Shown: positions 8,230 to 15,719 of the stretch, in pieces | Position numbering within the stretch: position 1 is the stretch's first letter | How the letters are laid out: the number at the start of each line of letters is the position of its first letter | DNA from: DATATB01 sp036268995 | GTDB lineage: Bacteria > Planctomycetota > Planctomycetia > Pirellulales > PNKZ01 | Assembly (NCBI GenBank): GCA_036268995.1 | Contig: DATATB010000058.1 | Coordinates: forward strand, 1 to 64,000 | Length of the DNA: 64,000 nucleotides | Direction: 5' to 3' | The notes under the pieces: model-generated | The model's database searches: none | What the model saw: the letters and a program-made list of their open reading frames with translations, nothing else | What the model was told of the DNA's origin: nothing | Made by a program: the position numbers and the translations under genes

Positions 8230-9606
8230 ATGAACACATCCGAGGATCCCGGCGACCCATCACCCGTGCAGAATCTCCCGCCGGGCTGGGCGAATCCGCG
8301 GCCGCAGCGCGGCTACGATCTGGTCGTGATCGGCGGAACCCGCGTGGGCGTCGCCGCCGCTCTGGCCGCGGTGACTCGGGGCACCGCCGAGCGAGGTGCC
8401 CGCGTGGCGCTGATCGCGCGGGATCTCACCTTCGAAGACAACTCCATTCGCTGGCTGAGCGGTTCGTCGGCCGCGCCGGAGTTCGCCGAAACCAGCGCGC
8501 GTTGGCGGCAGCAGCTCGATCAGCAATTGCCGCTGTGGGAATTGCTGGGCTACGGCGTCGACGTGTTTTTCGGCCCAGCCCGCTTCGTCGGCCCGCGAGC
8601 GCTGGAAGTCGATGGCGTCCGCATCGAGTTCCTCCGGGCGGTGTTGGCCATCGGGCCGAGCTGCACTTCGCCCGACGCTGCTGCGGATCCGGCACCTTTC
8701 CTGACTCTCGCCGCGCTTGCCCACCTCGAATCACCACCGCGGCGTTTGCTGGTCGTGGGCGACGGGAGCCAGGCGTGCGAAATCGCGCAGGCGTTTTGCC
8801 GGCTAGGCTCGGAAGTTCACTTGGCTGCCGGCGGCGACGGCATCTTGCCGCAAACCGATCGCCGAGCGGCCGATTGGTTGCTCGACCGGCTCGCGGCCGA
8901 AGGCGTGCGCGTTTATCGCGGCTGGAAAATCTCGACCAGCAGCCGCTCGGGCCGTTGGCAAAGCGTCGTCCTCCAGCGGCAGGATCAGCGGCAAGAGCTG
9001 ATCGCCGAGCACATCGTCGAGGCCGGCGAAGGCCGCCTGTCGCTCGCCGCGCTGGATCCGGTGGCCGCCGGCATTCGCTGCGGCCCGCGTGGAGTGGAGA
9101 TCGACCGCCGGCTGCAAACTTCCAACCGCGCGATCATTGCCGTGGGCCGCGCGGCAGGGCAAGAGCTTCTCGCAGGCGCGCTAGCGGCCGTTGGCCGACT
9201 GGCTGCCGGCAATGCGCTGGCCCGTTGGCGCAAGGCCGCGGACCCGCTGTTGGTTGGCAGCGCGACGTACACCGATCCGCAAGTCGCGCACGTCGGGCTC
9301 ACCATCAGCCAGCTCGATGCCGCGCAAGTGCCGGTCGAAAGCCATTGGGTCGAACTTGATGCTCCCGATGGCTGCGACGGCGAAGAGTGTGCCGGCCTGG
9401 CCATTGCGCTTCTGGGCCCGAAGAGCGGCCGGCTGCTGGGCCTGACGATCGTTGCGCGCCAGGCGGCTCTGCTGGCGGCCGAGATTTCAGCCCGCTTGAG
9501 CGGCGGCAGACGACTCAACCGCCTGGCCGAGGGGCCGGCGTTGTCCGCGGAACATGAACATGCCCTGCGGCAAATCATCGCCGCCTGCCGCGCCGCCAGG
9601 GTATAA
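8230..9606 (+). CDS. Pyridine nucleotide-disulphide oxidoreductase homologue without redox cysteines
   Basis: A 458-residue protein built like mercuric reductase or lipoamide dehydrogenase: N-terminal dinucleotide fold (YDLVVIGGTRVGVAAALAA, about residue 30), a second NAD-type fold (RRLLVVGDGSQACEIAQAF, about 175), and the dimerisation-domain signature ATYTDPQVAHVGLT (about 340). Active members have GGGxAG for FAD, a CxxxxC redox pair after the first fold, and a C-terminal His-Pro-Thr. Here the first loop is GGTRVG, the CxxxxC site is replaced by EDNSIRWLSG, and the expected GD of the second FAD motif is absent. It is probably an inactive or repurposed homologue. Confidence 0.75.
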   Translation: MNTSEDPGDPSPVQNLPPGWANPRPQRGYDLVVIGGTRVGVAAALAAVTRGTAERGARVALIARDLTFEDNSIRWLSGSSAAPEFAETSARWRQQLDQQLPLWELLGYGVDVFFGPARFVGPRALEVDGVRIEFLRAVLAIGPSCTSPDAAADPAPFLTLAALAHLESPPRRLLVVGDGSQACEIAQAFCRLGSEVHLAAGGDGILPQTDRRAADWLLDRLAAEGVRVYRGWKISTSSRSGRWQSVVLQRQDQRQELIAEHIVEAGEGRLSLAALDPVAAGIRCGPRGVEIDRRLQTSNRAIIAVGRAAGQELLAGALAAVGRLAAGNALARWRKAADPLLVGSATYTDPQVAHVGLTISQLDAAQVPVESHWVELDAPDGCDGEECAGLAIALLGPKSGRLLGLTIVARQAALLAAEISARLSGGRRLNRLAEGPALSAEHEHALRQIIAACRAARV

Positions 9607-9643
9607 CGGTAGGGAACTCTTAAACTTCCTCCGTGTACGCAAG

Positions 9644-10444
9644 ATGGCTACCATGCACCGACTGGCAAGCTGGCCGTGGATTGTATTGTTCTGCCTCGCA
9701 GGCTTAACCAGCCGGCTCCCGGCTGCCGATCCGGCTGCCAACGCACCCGCGACCGCGCGACCTCGGGCGGAAAAGATTCCGCGGCCGCTCACGCGTTATC
9801 AAGGGCGCGACATCGCTCAGACGATGCACTACACCGGCGCCCCGTGGCTGGTGCGCGAGTCGCGGCAGCGCGAGGAAGACTGCCAGCTCTTGCTCGATGC
9901 GCTCCACTTGCAGCCCGGCCAGACCGTGTGCGACATGGGCTGCGGCAACGGTTTTTATACCTTGCAGATGGCCGAGCGCGTCGGCCCGACCGGTCGCGTC
10001 TTCGCCGTCGACGTGCAGTCCGAGATGCTGCACATGCTGGCCGAGCGAGCCCGCGAGGCCGGATTGAAAAACATCAAGCCGGTGCTTGGCACGCTGGTCG
10101 ATCCCAAGCTGCCGGCCGGCCAGTTCGACCTGATTTTGCTCGTGGACGTGTACCATGAGTTCTCGCATCCCGAAGAGATGCTCGCCGCCATGCGCCAGGC
10201 GCTCAAGCCGCACGGCCGGCTGGCACTGGCCGAGTTCCGCCTGGAAGACCCCGACGTGCCCATCAAGCTGCTGCACAAGATGAGCAAGAAGCAGGTCCTC
10301 AAAGAGTTCCCGCCCAATGGCCTGAAGCTCGTCGAGCAATTCGACAAGCTCCCCTGGCAGCACCTGATGTTCTTCGAGCCGGCAACCCCCGAGGCCGATG
10401 CCGCAGACTCCCCGGACTCACGTCCCGGGGCTCGCCCAAAGTAG
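9644..10444 (+). CDS. Exported class I SAM-dependent methyltransferase
   Basis: A 266-residue protein. ATG 9644 (or 9653) begins a hydrophobic leader (WPWIVLFCLAGLTSRLPAAD). The Rossmann methyltransferase core has motif I VCDMGCGNGFYTLQMAE (about residue 92), an acidic loop VFAVDVQ and DLILLVDVYHEFSHPEEML. An export signal on a SAM enzyme is odd because SAM is cytoplasmic, but this arrangement recurs in planctomycetes. The last residues (DSPDSRPGARPK and the TAG stop) lie inside a dispersed repeat (10403-10436), so the native C-terminus has been altered. The substrate is unknown. Confidence 0.8.
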   Translation: MATMHRLASWPWIVLFCLAGLTSRLPAADPAANAPATARPRAEKIPRPLTRYQGRDIAQTMHYTGAPWLVRESRQREEDCQLLLDALHLQPGQTVCDMGCGNGFYTLQMAERVGPTGRVFAVDVQSEMLHMLAERAREAGLKNIKPVLGTLVDPKLPAGQFDLILLVDVYHEFSHPEEMLAAMRQALKPHGRLALAEFRLEDPDVPIKLLHKMSKKQVLKEFPPNGLKLVEQFDKLPWQHLMFFEPATPEADAADSPDSRPGARPK

Positions 10445-10505
10445 CAGGCACACTCCGTTGTGCCGTAGCCATGCCACCAGGCGGCTTGCCCTCAAATTGC
10501 AGCGC
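10403..10505. repeat. Dispersed-repeat cluster at the methyltransferase 3' end
   Basis: Two repeat words sit side by side. 10403-10436 (GCAGACTCCCCGGACTCACG then TCCCGGGGCTCGCC) recurs at 19560-19593. 10438-10500, beginning AAAGTAGCAGGCACACTCCG, recurs at 13241-13285. The first copy encodes the last 11 residues of the methyltransferase, and the second begins inside its stop codon. Confidence 0.75.
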
Positions 10506-10574
10506 CCGAGCGGATACCTTGCCACACGCCACGGGGCGCGTCCGTCATGCCGTTTGGCGAATCGCTGCGACGAA

Positions 10575-12119
10575 TCAGTTCGCCTTGGCCGCGGGCGGGT
10601 CCGCAGGCCCTCGAAGGGCCGCTCGCTCGTATTCGTCGAGGTTGCCCTGGAGCATCGCGGTGGCCTCGGCCGGCGCCAACTCCAACGCTTCGCGCGCCGA
10701 CTCCGCGGCGCCGCGAAAATCGCCGGCCGCGGCGAGCGCCAGCGCGAGTGTCTCTGAGAACGTCCATGACGGCGACTTGGTCAGCTTGCAAGCTTTACGT
10801 GCGTGCTCGACAGCGTCCTGGATGCTGGGCATCGCTGGCTTCGGATTACTTACCAACAGTCGGGCCATCGCCTCGTGCAACCGGGGATCGTTGGGCGAGG
10901 CCGTTAGCCCTTGCTTGAGTTCGAGCATGGCATGCCGTTGCTCGCCGTGCGCCAGTAGGGCGTTGGCATAGAACAGCCGCACCGAACCCGGATCGGCGGC
11001 CGACCTGGCAACGGTGTTAAACATGGCTCGCGACCGGCCGACCTGACCGGATCTGTCCAGCAACATTGCTTGCGACGCGGCAGAGATTGACACGAGACGC
11101 GCCGAAACGGCCGTGCCGAGCGCGGCGGCAGTCTGAAATTCGGCGCTCGCCGCCTGGTACTGGCGCAATCGCATGCGCTCGAGGCCCAGCGCCAAGTGCA
11201 AGAATGGCGACGAGTACCGCCCGTCCTGCACCGTGATTGCCGTTTGCAGCGCCTCGACCGCCGAGTCCTGATTCCCGAGTTGCAGCCGGTCGAAAGGGTC
11301 AGAGAACCAGATGAGCTGCTCGCCGAGTTGCTCGCCCTGCGCGATCGTTTGGGCCAGGTTTTTCTCCAGCGACTCCTTCTCCTTCATCGCTTTTCCAAGC
11401 GGCTCGAGGATCGCCAGCTTCTGATTCTGCAGCATGGTGAGTTGCCGGTTGCTCGCTGCTACAAACGACGCCGTGGTCGGCGTGCTGAGTCCGCCAGTCT
11501 GTCCGCCCGTGTTTGGCAACTGCTCGTATGCTCTGCGTGCCGGCTGCGATGCGACCAACTCCTGCTGGATCTGTCCTTCGATGGACTGGTACTGCGTCAT
11601 TAGGGGCTGAAGTTGATGCAGGACGGCTAACAGCTTGGTCTGGATATCGAGTACCTGCTCGCTGCTTTGATTGAGCGCGGCGTAGAACTCGCCGAACATT
11701 GCCAGCCGCGTTCGCGCCTCCGGCTTGGGCGCCGCCGCAGGTGCCTTGCCAGCCGCGGCATTCGCAGCCGCGGCATCCGCGCCCCGCTCGTTTCCCGCCG
11801 TGCCCACCGCTACCGGCTCTTGTCCAGCGCGCTTCGCAACCTCGGCCGTTACCCACGCCTTGTCGTCGGCGCAGAGCCGATCAAACGCAATCGCGAACAG
11901 TTGTCCATCGATACCCTTGAGCAGCACCTCGCCGGATTTCAACTCGATGAATTGCGCGTTCAGGATGAATACGCCCGACACGTCGGACCATAACCGGAAT
12001 CCGGCCATGTCGGCCTGCGGTTTGCCCGGCTCTTCCGCCGATGAAACGGGAGATGCATTGGACAACACGAGAATCAAGCAAATCGCCAGACGGCGTACCG
12101 CGCTGCCGGTGCATGCCAT
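10575..12119 (-). CDS. Exported SHD1-domain and TPR protein
   Basis: A 514-residue protein. I chose the internal Met at 12119 because it starts a signal peptide (LAICLILVLSNASPVSSAEE); the longer frame adds 24 basic residues. Residues about 40-90 (RLWSDVSGVFILNAQFIELK, continuing VLLKGIDGQLFAIAF and LCADDKAWV) match the SLA1 homology domain 1, a small SH3-like module common in exported planctomycete proteins. An Ala/Pro linker, a heptad-like helical region (about 150-260) and TPR-type helices to the end follow. No catalytic motif is seen; it is probably a periplasmic interaction protein. Confidence 0.8.
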   Translation of the reverse strand: MACTGSAVRRLAICLILVLSNASPVSSAEEPGKPQADMAGFRLWSDVSGVFILNAQFIELKSGEVLLKGIDGQLFAIAFDRLCADDKAWVTAEVAKRAGQEPVAVGTAGNERGADAAAANAAAGKAPAAAPKPEARTRLAMFGEFYAALNQSSEQVLDIQTKLLAVLHQLQPLMTQYQSIEGQIQQELVASQPARRAYEQLPNTGGQTGGLSTPTTASFVAASNRQLTMLQNQKLAILEPLGKAMKEKESLEKNLAQTIAQGEQLGEQLIWFSDPFDRLQLGNQDSAVEALQTAITVQDGRYSSPFLHLALGLERMRLRQYQAASAEFQTAAALGTAVSARLVSISAASQAMLLDRSGQVGRSRAMFNTVARSAADPGSVRLFYANALLAHGEQRHAMLELKQGLTASPNDPRLHEAMARLLVSNPKPAMPSIQDAVEHARKACKLTKSPSWTFSETLALALAAAGDFRGAAESAREALELAPAEATAMLQGNLDEYERAALRGPADPPAAKAN

Positions 12120-12326
12120 TGCAAGCTTCCCCCAAATGATTTCCGCTCGCACTCCGGCGGATTGGCGGACTGGCCAGCGGGCCCGTCGCACACATCGCCA
12201 TGCGCGGTCGCAATAGTCTGCGCGCGATTGGCGCTAGGGATCCAACCCTTCGCGGTCGCGCGGAACCTTGGATCCGGCGCCGAGGTTGAACTTCGAGCCG
12301 GCCGTGTTGACTTCCGGCGCCTTGCC

Positions 12327-13016
12327 CTATCGTCCAATCGCCTTTGCCGGCGCGCTGATCTTGCGGAACGGATTGTTCCCGCCCGAGCCCATTGCGACGG
12401 GCACGCCTGGCGCATTGGCCGCAGCCGGGACGGCCATCGGTTTGAGGTTTTCCGCCCCGCCGGTGGGCAGCGGCTTCCCCGTAAACGGATTGATGCTCCG
12501 GTCAACAACATTCTTGCCAGGGGCGTTCACCGCCGGAACGCCGGTTCTTGCGTTCCCTTCCAGGCCCGGTCCGGCGTGTTCGCCCCGATGGTGCACGAAG
12601 CGGCCTGGTTGCGAATTGCCCGGCTGCCTGGCGCTGGGCGCCGTTTGGCCAGCGGCGCCTTGGACTTTAGCCAGTGAGGGGCCCATATAGAATTCCATAG
12701 CATCGCCTGGCTGAACCACTGAAACCTTTCCAGTACCTGGAACGGTCACGGTGCCGGGCGGCTGCAAATGACGCTCGATCGCGCTGATCTGCTGCTCGAG
12801 CGACTGAAGATTGTGCTCGAGATGCTGTAGCACCGGGTTATTCGTAATCGCTGCGCCTGAATGGCTCCCTACAGCCGGTTGGCCAGCCGCGGCTGGATGG
12901 CCGGCCATGCCTGGATGAACCACCGCACCTCCGCCCGAAGCGGCGGAGCGATGTTGACCAACGGCGACTCCCGTCAAACACGCTAGCAATACGAGGCAGC
13001 CTATCACGATCCGCAT
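12327..13016 (-). CDS. Exported Pro/Gly-rich protein of unknown function
   Basis: A 229-residue protein with signal peptide MRIVIGCLVLLACLTGVAVG. Most of the mature sequence is low-complexity Ala/Gly/Pro/His. A short coiled coil (LQHLEHNLQSLEQQISAIER, about residues 63-82) and a VTVPGTGKVSVVQPGD segment are the only structured-looking parts. No family is recognised. It reads in the same direction as the SHD1 protein downstream and may be co-transcribed with it. Confidence 0.65.
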   Translation of the reverse strand: MRIVIGCLVLLACLTGVAVGQHRSAASGGGAVVHPGMAGHPAAAGQPAVGSHSGAAITNNPVLQHLEHNLQSLEQQISAIERHLQPPGTVTVPGTGKVSVVQPGDAMEFYMGPSLAKVQGAAGQTAPSARQPGNSQPGRFVHHRGEHAGPGLEGNARTGVPAVNAPGKNVVDRSINPFTGKPLPTGGAENLKPMAVPAAANAPGVPVAMGSGGNNPFRKISAPAKAIGR

Positions 13017-13353
13017 GTTCTACTCCCTTGCGATTGAGATTGAACTCGCGTCGGACGAACGGCTCGGCTTGGACTGGCCCCGGCGCGTCCCGTGCGCTCG
13101 CACATGGAAGTCGCAATACCCCACCAGCGGGCGGCCATTCTACCCCTGACCGTACGGCTGTCAATTATTTCGTCATAACCGGCTGCACGGCGAGCAGTTA
13201 CCGCGTCGCTTCGAACGCGGCAGTGCGGATGCGCTCGCGCAAAGTAGCAGGCATGCTCCCGTGTGCCGTAGCCGCGCGACTTGCCTTCGACCCTCAGCCG
13301 GGTGCCATGCCCACGACTCTTGGGCATGTGAACGACGCTTGACGCTACACCCG
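13017..13353. repeat. 337-bp gap with two dispersed-repeat words
   Basis: No gene is seen. 13241-13285 repeats the word starting AAAGTAGCAGGCA found at 10438. 13296-13345 carries GCCGGGTGCCATGCCCACGA then TTGGGCATGTG, which recurs at 36140-36175 and, as a palindrome, at 36340-36379. Upstream parts (13017-13150) probably contain the promoter of the exported protein ending at 12327, but no clear box stands out. Confidence 0.6.
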
Positions 13354-13818
13354 TTATTCTTTGTCGCGGCGAAAAATGAGCGTCGTGCAGTCCTCGCACG
13401 CGGCCTCGAAATCGATGGGACGCTGGCCGCCGTTTTGCACGCGCACGTGCAGTCGATCCTTTTCGAATCGGTAGATGAGATTGAGATCGGAGGAGTTGCC
13501 GCCGTCACTGCGAATCGTCAGATCCAGCAGCTTGGGCGTTTGCTTGGAGTCAAGGTAATAGCCACCGCTGAACTCCGTCGGCGCCTTCTTTGGCCCGACC
13601 TTGGCCGTCCACGTGTTCTCGTCGAAACTAACGGTCAACGGCGCGTTGTCGGATTCGTCGGTCGCTTCCGTCGTCTTGGTTTCGACCGTGCCCTTGATTG
13701 TCGAAACGAGCGTCCAGCGGCCACGGATGCGCTGTTCGTCCGAGGGTTCTTCGGCCGCAAGACTTTGGCGGCCGGCGCAGGCCAGCACGGCGATCGCGAA
13801 CACAACAGCGCATCTCAT
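13354..13818 (-). CDS. Exported TIGR03067-domain protein
   Basis: A 154-residue protein with a signal peptide (VVFAIAVLACAGRQSLAA). The mature domain reads RGRWTLVSTIKG, then LTVSFDENTWTAKVG, GGYYLDSKQTPKLLDLTI and NLIYRFEKDRLHVRV. This is the layout of TIGR03067, a small lipocalin-like beta-barrel domain abundant in planctomycetes and of unknown function. Two cysteines (CEDC) lie near the C-terminus. It is the last gene of a minus-strand group headed by a DUF1501 gene. Confidence 0.85.
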   Translation of the reverse strand: MRCAVVFAIAVLACAGRQSLAAEEPSDEQRIRGRWTLVSTIKGTVETKTTEATDESDNAPLTVSFDENTWTAKVGPKKAPTEFSGGYYLDSKQTPKLLDLTIRSDGGNSSDLNLIYRFEKDRLHVRVQNGGQRPIDFEAACEDCTTLIFRRDKE

Positions 13819-13870
13819 GGCGATTCTCCTCCTGAAGTTCGGAACCCACTGCTGTTCCCCACAGCAGACA

Positions 13871-14149
13871 TTATTTTGTCGACTTGCCGACCTTTTTCAA
13901 CGCGGCTTGCAGTGCCCGCTCGATCTTCTCGATGGTTCGCAGCGTGGGCGAATGCTTGCCCGATTCGAGCCGCGAAACGGTTTCCTGCCGCACGCCCGCG
14001 CGGTGAGCCAATTCCTGCTGCGACATCCCCGCCGCATTGCGGTCGTTAAAAATACTGCGGGCAATCGACGCCCTGGCAAACTCCACCGCCGGCCGACTCC
14101 CCTCGCGATCCGCAGGCGGCAGTTTGTTGGATGGTTTATACGGGGCCAT
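13871..14149 (-). CDS. Small XRE-family helix-turn-helix regulator
   Basis: A 92-residue protein with an HTH_XRE domain at residues about 38-80: MSQQELAHRAGVRQETVSRL then ESGKHSPTLRTIEKI. The size is that of an antitoxin-type or autoregulatory repressor, but no toxin gene is adjacent. It starts 12 bp after the end of the DUF1501 gene, so it is probably transcribed with it. The basic C-terminus (LKKVGKSTK) may extend DNA contact. Its target is unknown. Confidence 0.85.
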   Translation of the reverse strand: MAPYKPSNKLPPADREGSRPAVEFARASIARSIFNDRNAAGMSQQELAHRAGVRQETVSRLESGKHSPTLRTIEKIERALQAALKKVGKSTK

Positions 14150-14161
14150 TGGCTTTGCCGC

Positions 14162-15484
14162 CTAGACAAGTTCCTTGATCACCTCGGCGTCATCGAGCAG
14201 CGAGCGGGGGCGGCCGGTGAAGTCGGCGATGGTTTGATGGGGGTCGATGCCGAGATGGCGATAGAGCGTGGCGAGCACGTTTTGCGGGCCGTAGGGGCGC
14301 GTGGTGGGGCGGCCGCCCATGGCGTCGGTGGCGCCGATAAGTTGGCCGGTGCGAAAGCCGCCGCCGGCAAACAGGGCAAAGCCGGCCCACGGCCAATGGT
14401 CGCGCCCGCCGTATTGATTGACGTGCGGATTGCGGCCGAACTCGCCCCAGACCACCACGGCCACGTCGCGATCCAGGCCGCGCTGGTGCAAGTCGGTGAC
14501 CAACGCATACAGCGAGCGGTCGAGCAAGGGCGTCTCCTCGCGCGAGCGCTCGAAGATCGTGCCCTTCACGCCCGACACGTTGCCGTGGTGATCCCAGCCG
14601 CCTTCGCCGAGCGTGACGACCGGCACTCCGGCCTCCACTAGCCTGCGAGCCAGCAGGAAGTTGCTGGCGTGCCAGGTGCGGCCGAACTGGTAATCGAACT
14701 GCATTTGCACGTCAGGCCCATAAAGCTGCCGCACCGACTCGGGCTCGCGGCTCAGATCGAACGCCGCACGGACCTGCGACGACGAGATCAATTGCAGGGC
14801 CTGATTCTTGAACGTCGCGGCACTCTCCAGCGCCGAATCGCCGCGCGGGGCGGCCAGCGGATCCAGTTGCCCGAGCAAGGCGGCCCGCTGGGCCAGGCGA
14901 TTGCCCGACAGCCCCTCGTCCGGAGCCAGATTCTTCATGCCTTCGCCGATCGGCTCGAACGGCCCGTGGGCCAGGCCGGCATAGGTGGGAATCTCGGCTT
15001 TGGCCACCGTGCGCGGATGCTCGGTGAGGCTGAGGCTCATGTAACGCGGCAGCACGCTGGGCGGCCCGTGATGCAGCCGGCTGACCACCGATCCAAAAGC
15101 CGGCCGCCCCTGCGCCGTCGGAAAGCCGGTGTAGACTTCGTGCAGTTGATGGTCCGGCTGCGTGAACTGCATGCTGCGGACGATGGCCAGCTTGTCGGCG
15201 ATCGTGGCCTGCAGCGGCAGGTGCTCGCAGTACTCGATGCCCGGCACATTGGTGGCGATGGGCCGGAACTCGCCGCGAATTTCGGCCGGTGCCCGCGGCT
15301 TCATGTCGTACGTTTCGAGATGGCTGGGTCCGCCCGGCAGGCAAACCATGATCACCGCTTTGATCTGCTTGCGCGGGGCGGCGGCCTGCGCTTGCAGCCG
15401 CAGCACGTCGGCCAGGCCCAAGGCGCCCAGTCCGAGAACACCGCGTCGCAAAAAATTCCGCCGCGATCCATCAAGGGGCAGCAT
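14162..15484 (-). CDS. DUF1501 exported protein (alkaline-phosphatase/sulfatase fold)
   Basis: A 440-residue protein. The N-terminus carries a twin-arginine-type signal (SRRNFLRRGVLGLGALGLA), and the DUF1501 core is clear: KAVIMVCLPGGPSHLETYD (about residue 40), IRSMQFTQPDHQLHEV-type His segment, VTLGEGGWDHHG and VVVWGEFGRNPHVN, with GRDHWPWAGFAL near 360. DUF1501 belongs to the alkaline phosphatase/sulfatase superfamily and is highly expanded in planctomycetes, but its substrate is unknown. Unlike the other two DUF1501 genes here, it is not paired with a PSD1 cytochrome gene. Confidence 0.92.
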   Translation of the reverse strand: MLPLDGSRRNFLRRGVLGLGALGLADVLRLQAQAAAPRKQIKAVIMVCLPGGPSHLETYDMKPRAPAEIRGEFRPIATNVPGIEYCEHLPLQATIADKLAIVRSMQFTQPDHQLHEVYTGFPTAQGRPAFGSVVSRLHHGPPSVLPRYMSLSLTEHPRTVAKAEIPTYAGLAHGPFEPIGEGMKNLAPDEGLSGNRLAQRAALLGQLDPLAAPRGDSALESAATFKNQALQLISSSQVRAAFDLSREPESVRQLYGPDVQMQFDYQFGRTWHASNFLLARRLVEAGVPVVTLGEGGWDHHGNVSGVKGTIFERSREETPLLDRSLYALVTDLHQRGLDRDVAVVVWGEFGRNPHVNQYGGRDHWPWAGFALFAGGGFRTGQLIGATDAMGGRPTTRPYGPQNVLATLYRHLGIDPHQTIADFTGRPRSLLDDAEVIKELV

Positions 15485-15638
15485 CGCAGACCTCCCAGGG
15501 AAGACGACGATTCAAACGCGGCATGAACAGGCAGGCATCCGGCAGCGCCGGCAGTTTAGCGGGCATTCAAGATCGGATCAAGCTTTTCCGATGGGTTGTC
15601 GATCAGGCCGGTCGCCGGCGCTCACAAAAAGAAATGCC

Positions 15639-15719
15639 GACCACGGATTTCACGGATCACACGGATGGGGAAGAGGAATTGGCGAAGTTTATCCGTGTCA
15701 TTCGTGCAATCCGTGGTCA
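15639..15719. repeat. CACGGAT-type inverted repeat at the decarboxylase 3' end
   Basis: The left arm (GACCACGGATTTCACGGATC, from 15639) and right arm (GTGCAATCCGTGGTC, ending 15719) form an imperfect inverted repeat of about 81 bp. It overlaps the last codons of the decarboxylase and supplies its TGA stop (15698-15700). Repeats based on CACGGATT words are well known as scattered elements in planctomycete genomes. Confidence 0.8.

Noticed and set aside
13871..14149. Antitoxin of a toxin-antitoxin pair
   Set aside because: Size and HTH fit an antitoxin, but the neighbours are DUF1501 and a TIGR03067 protein; no toxin-like gene is present on either side.
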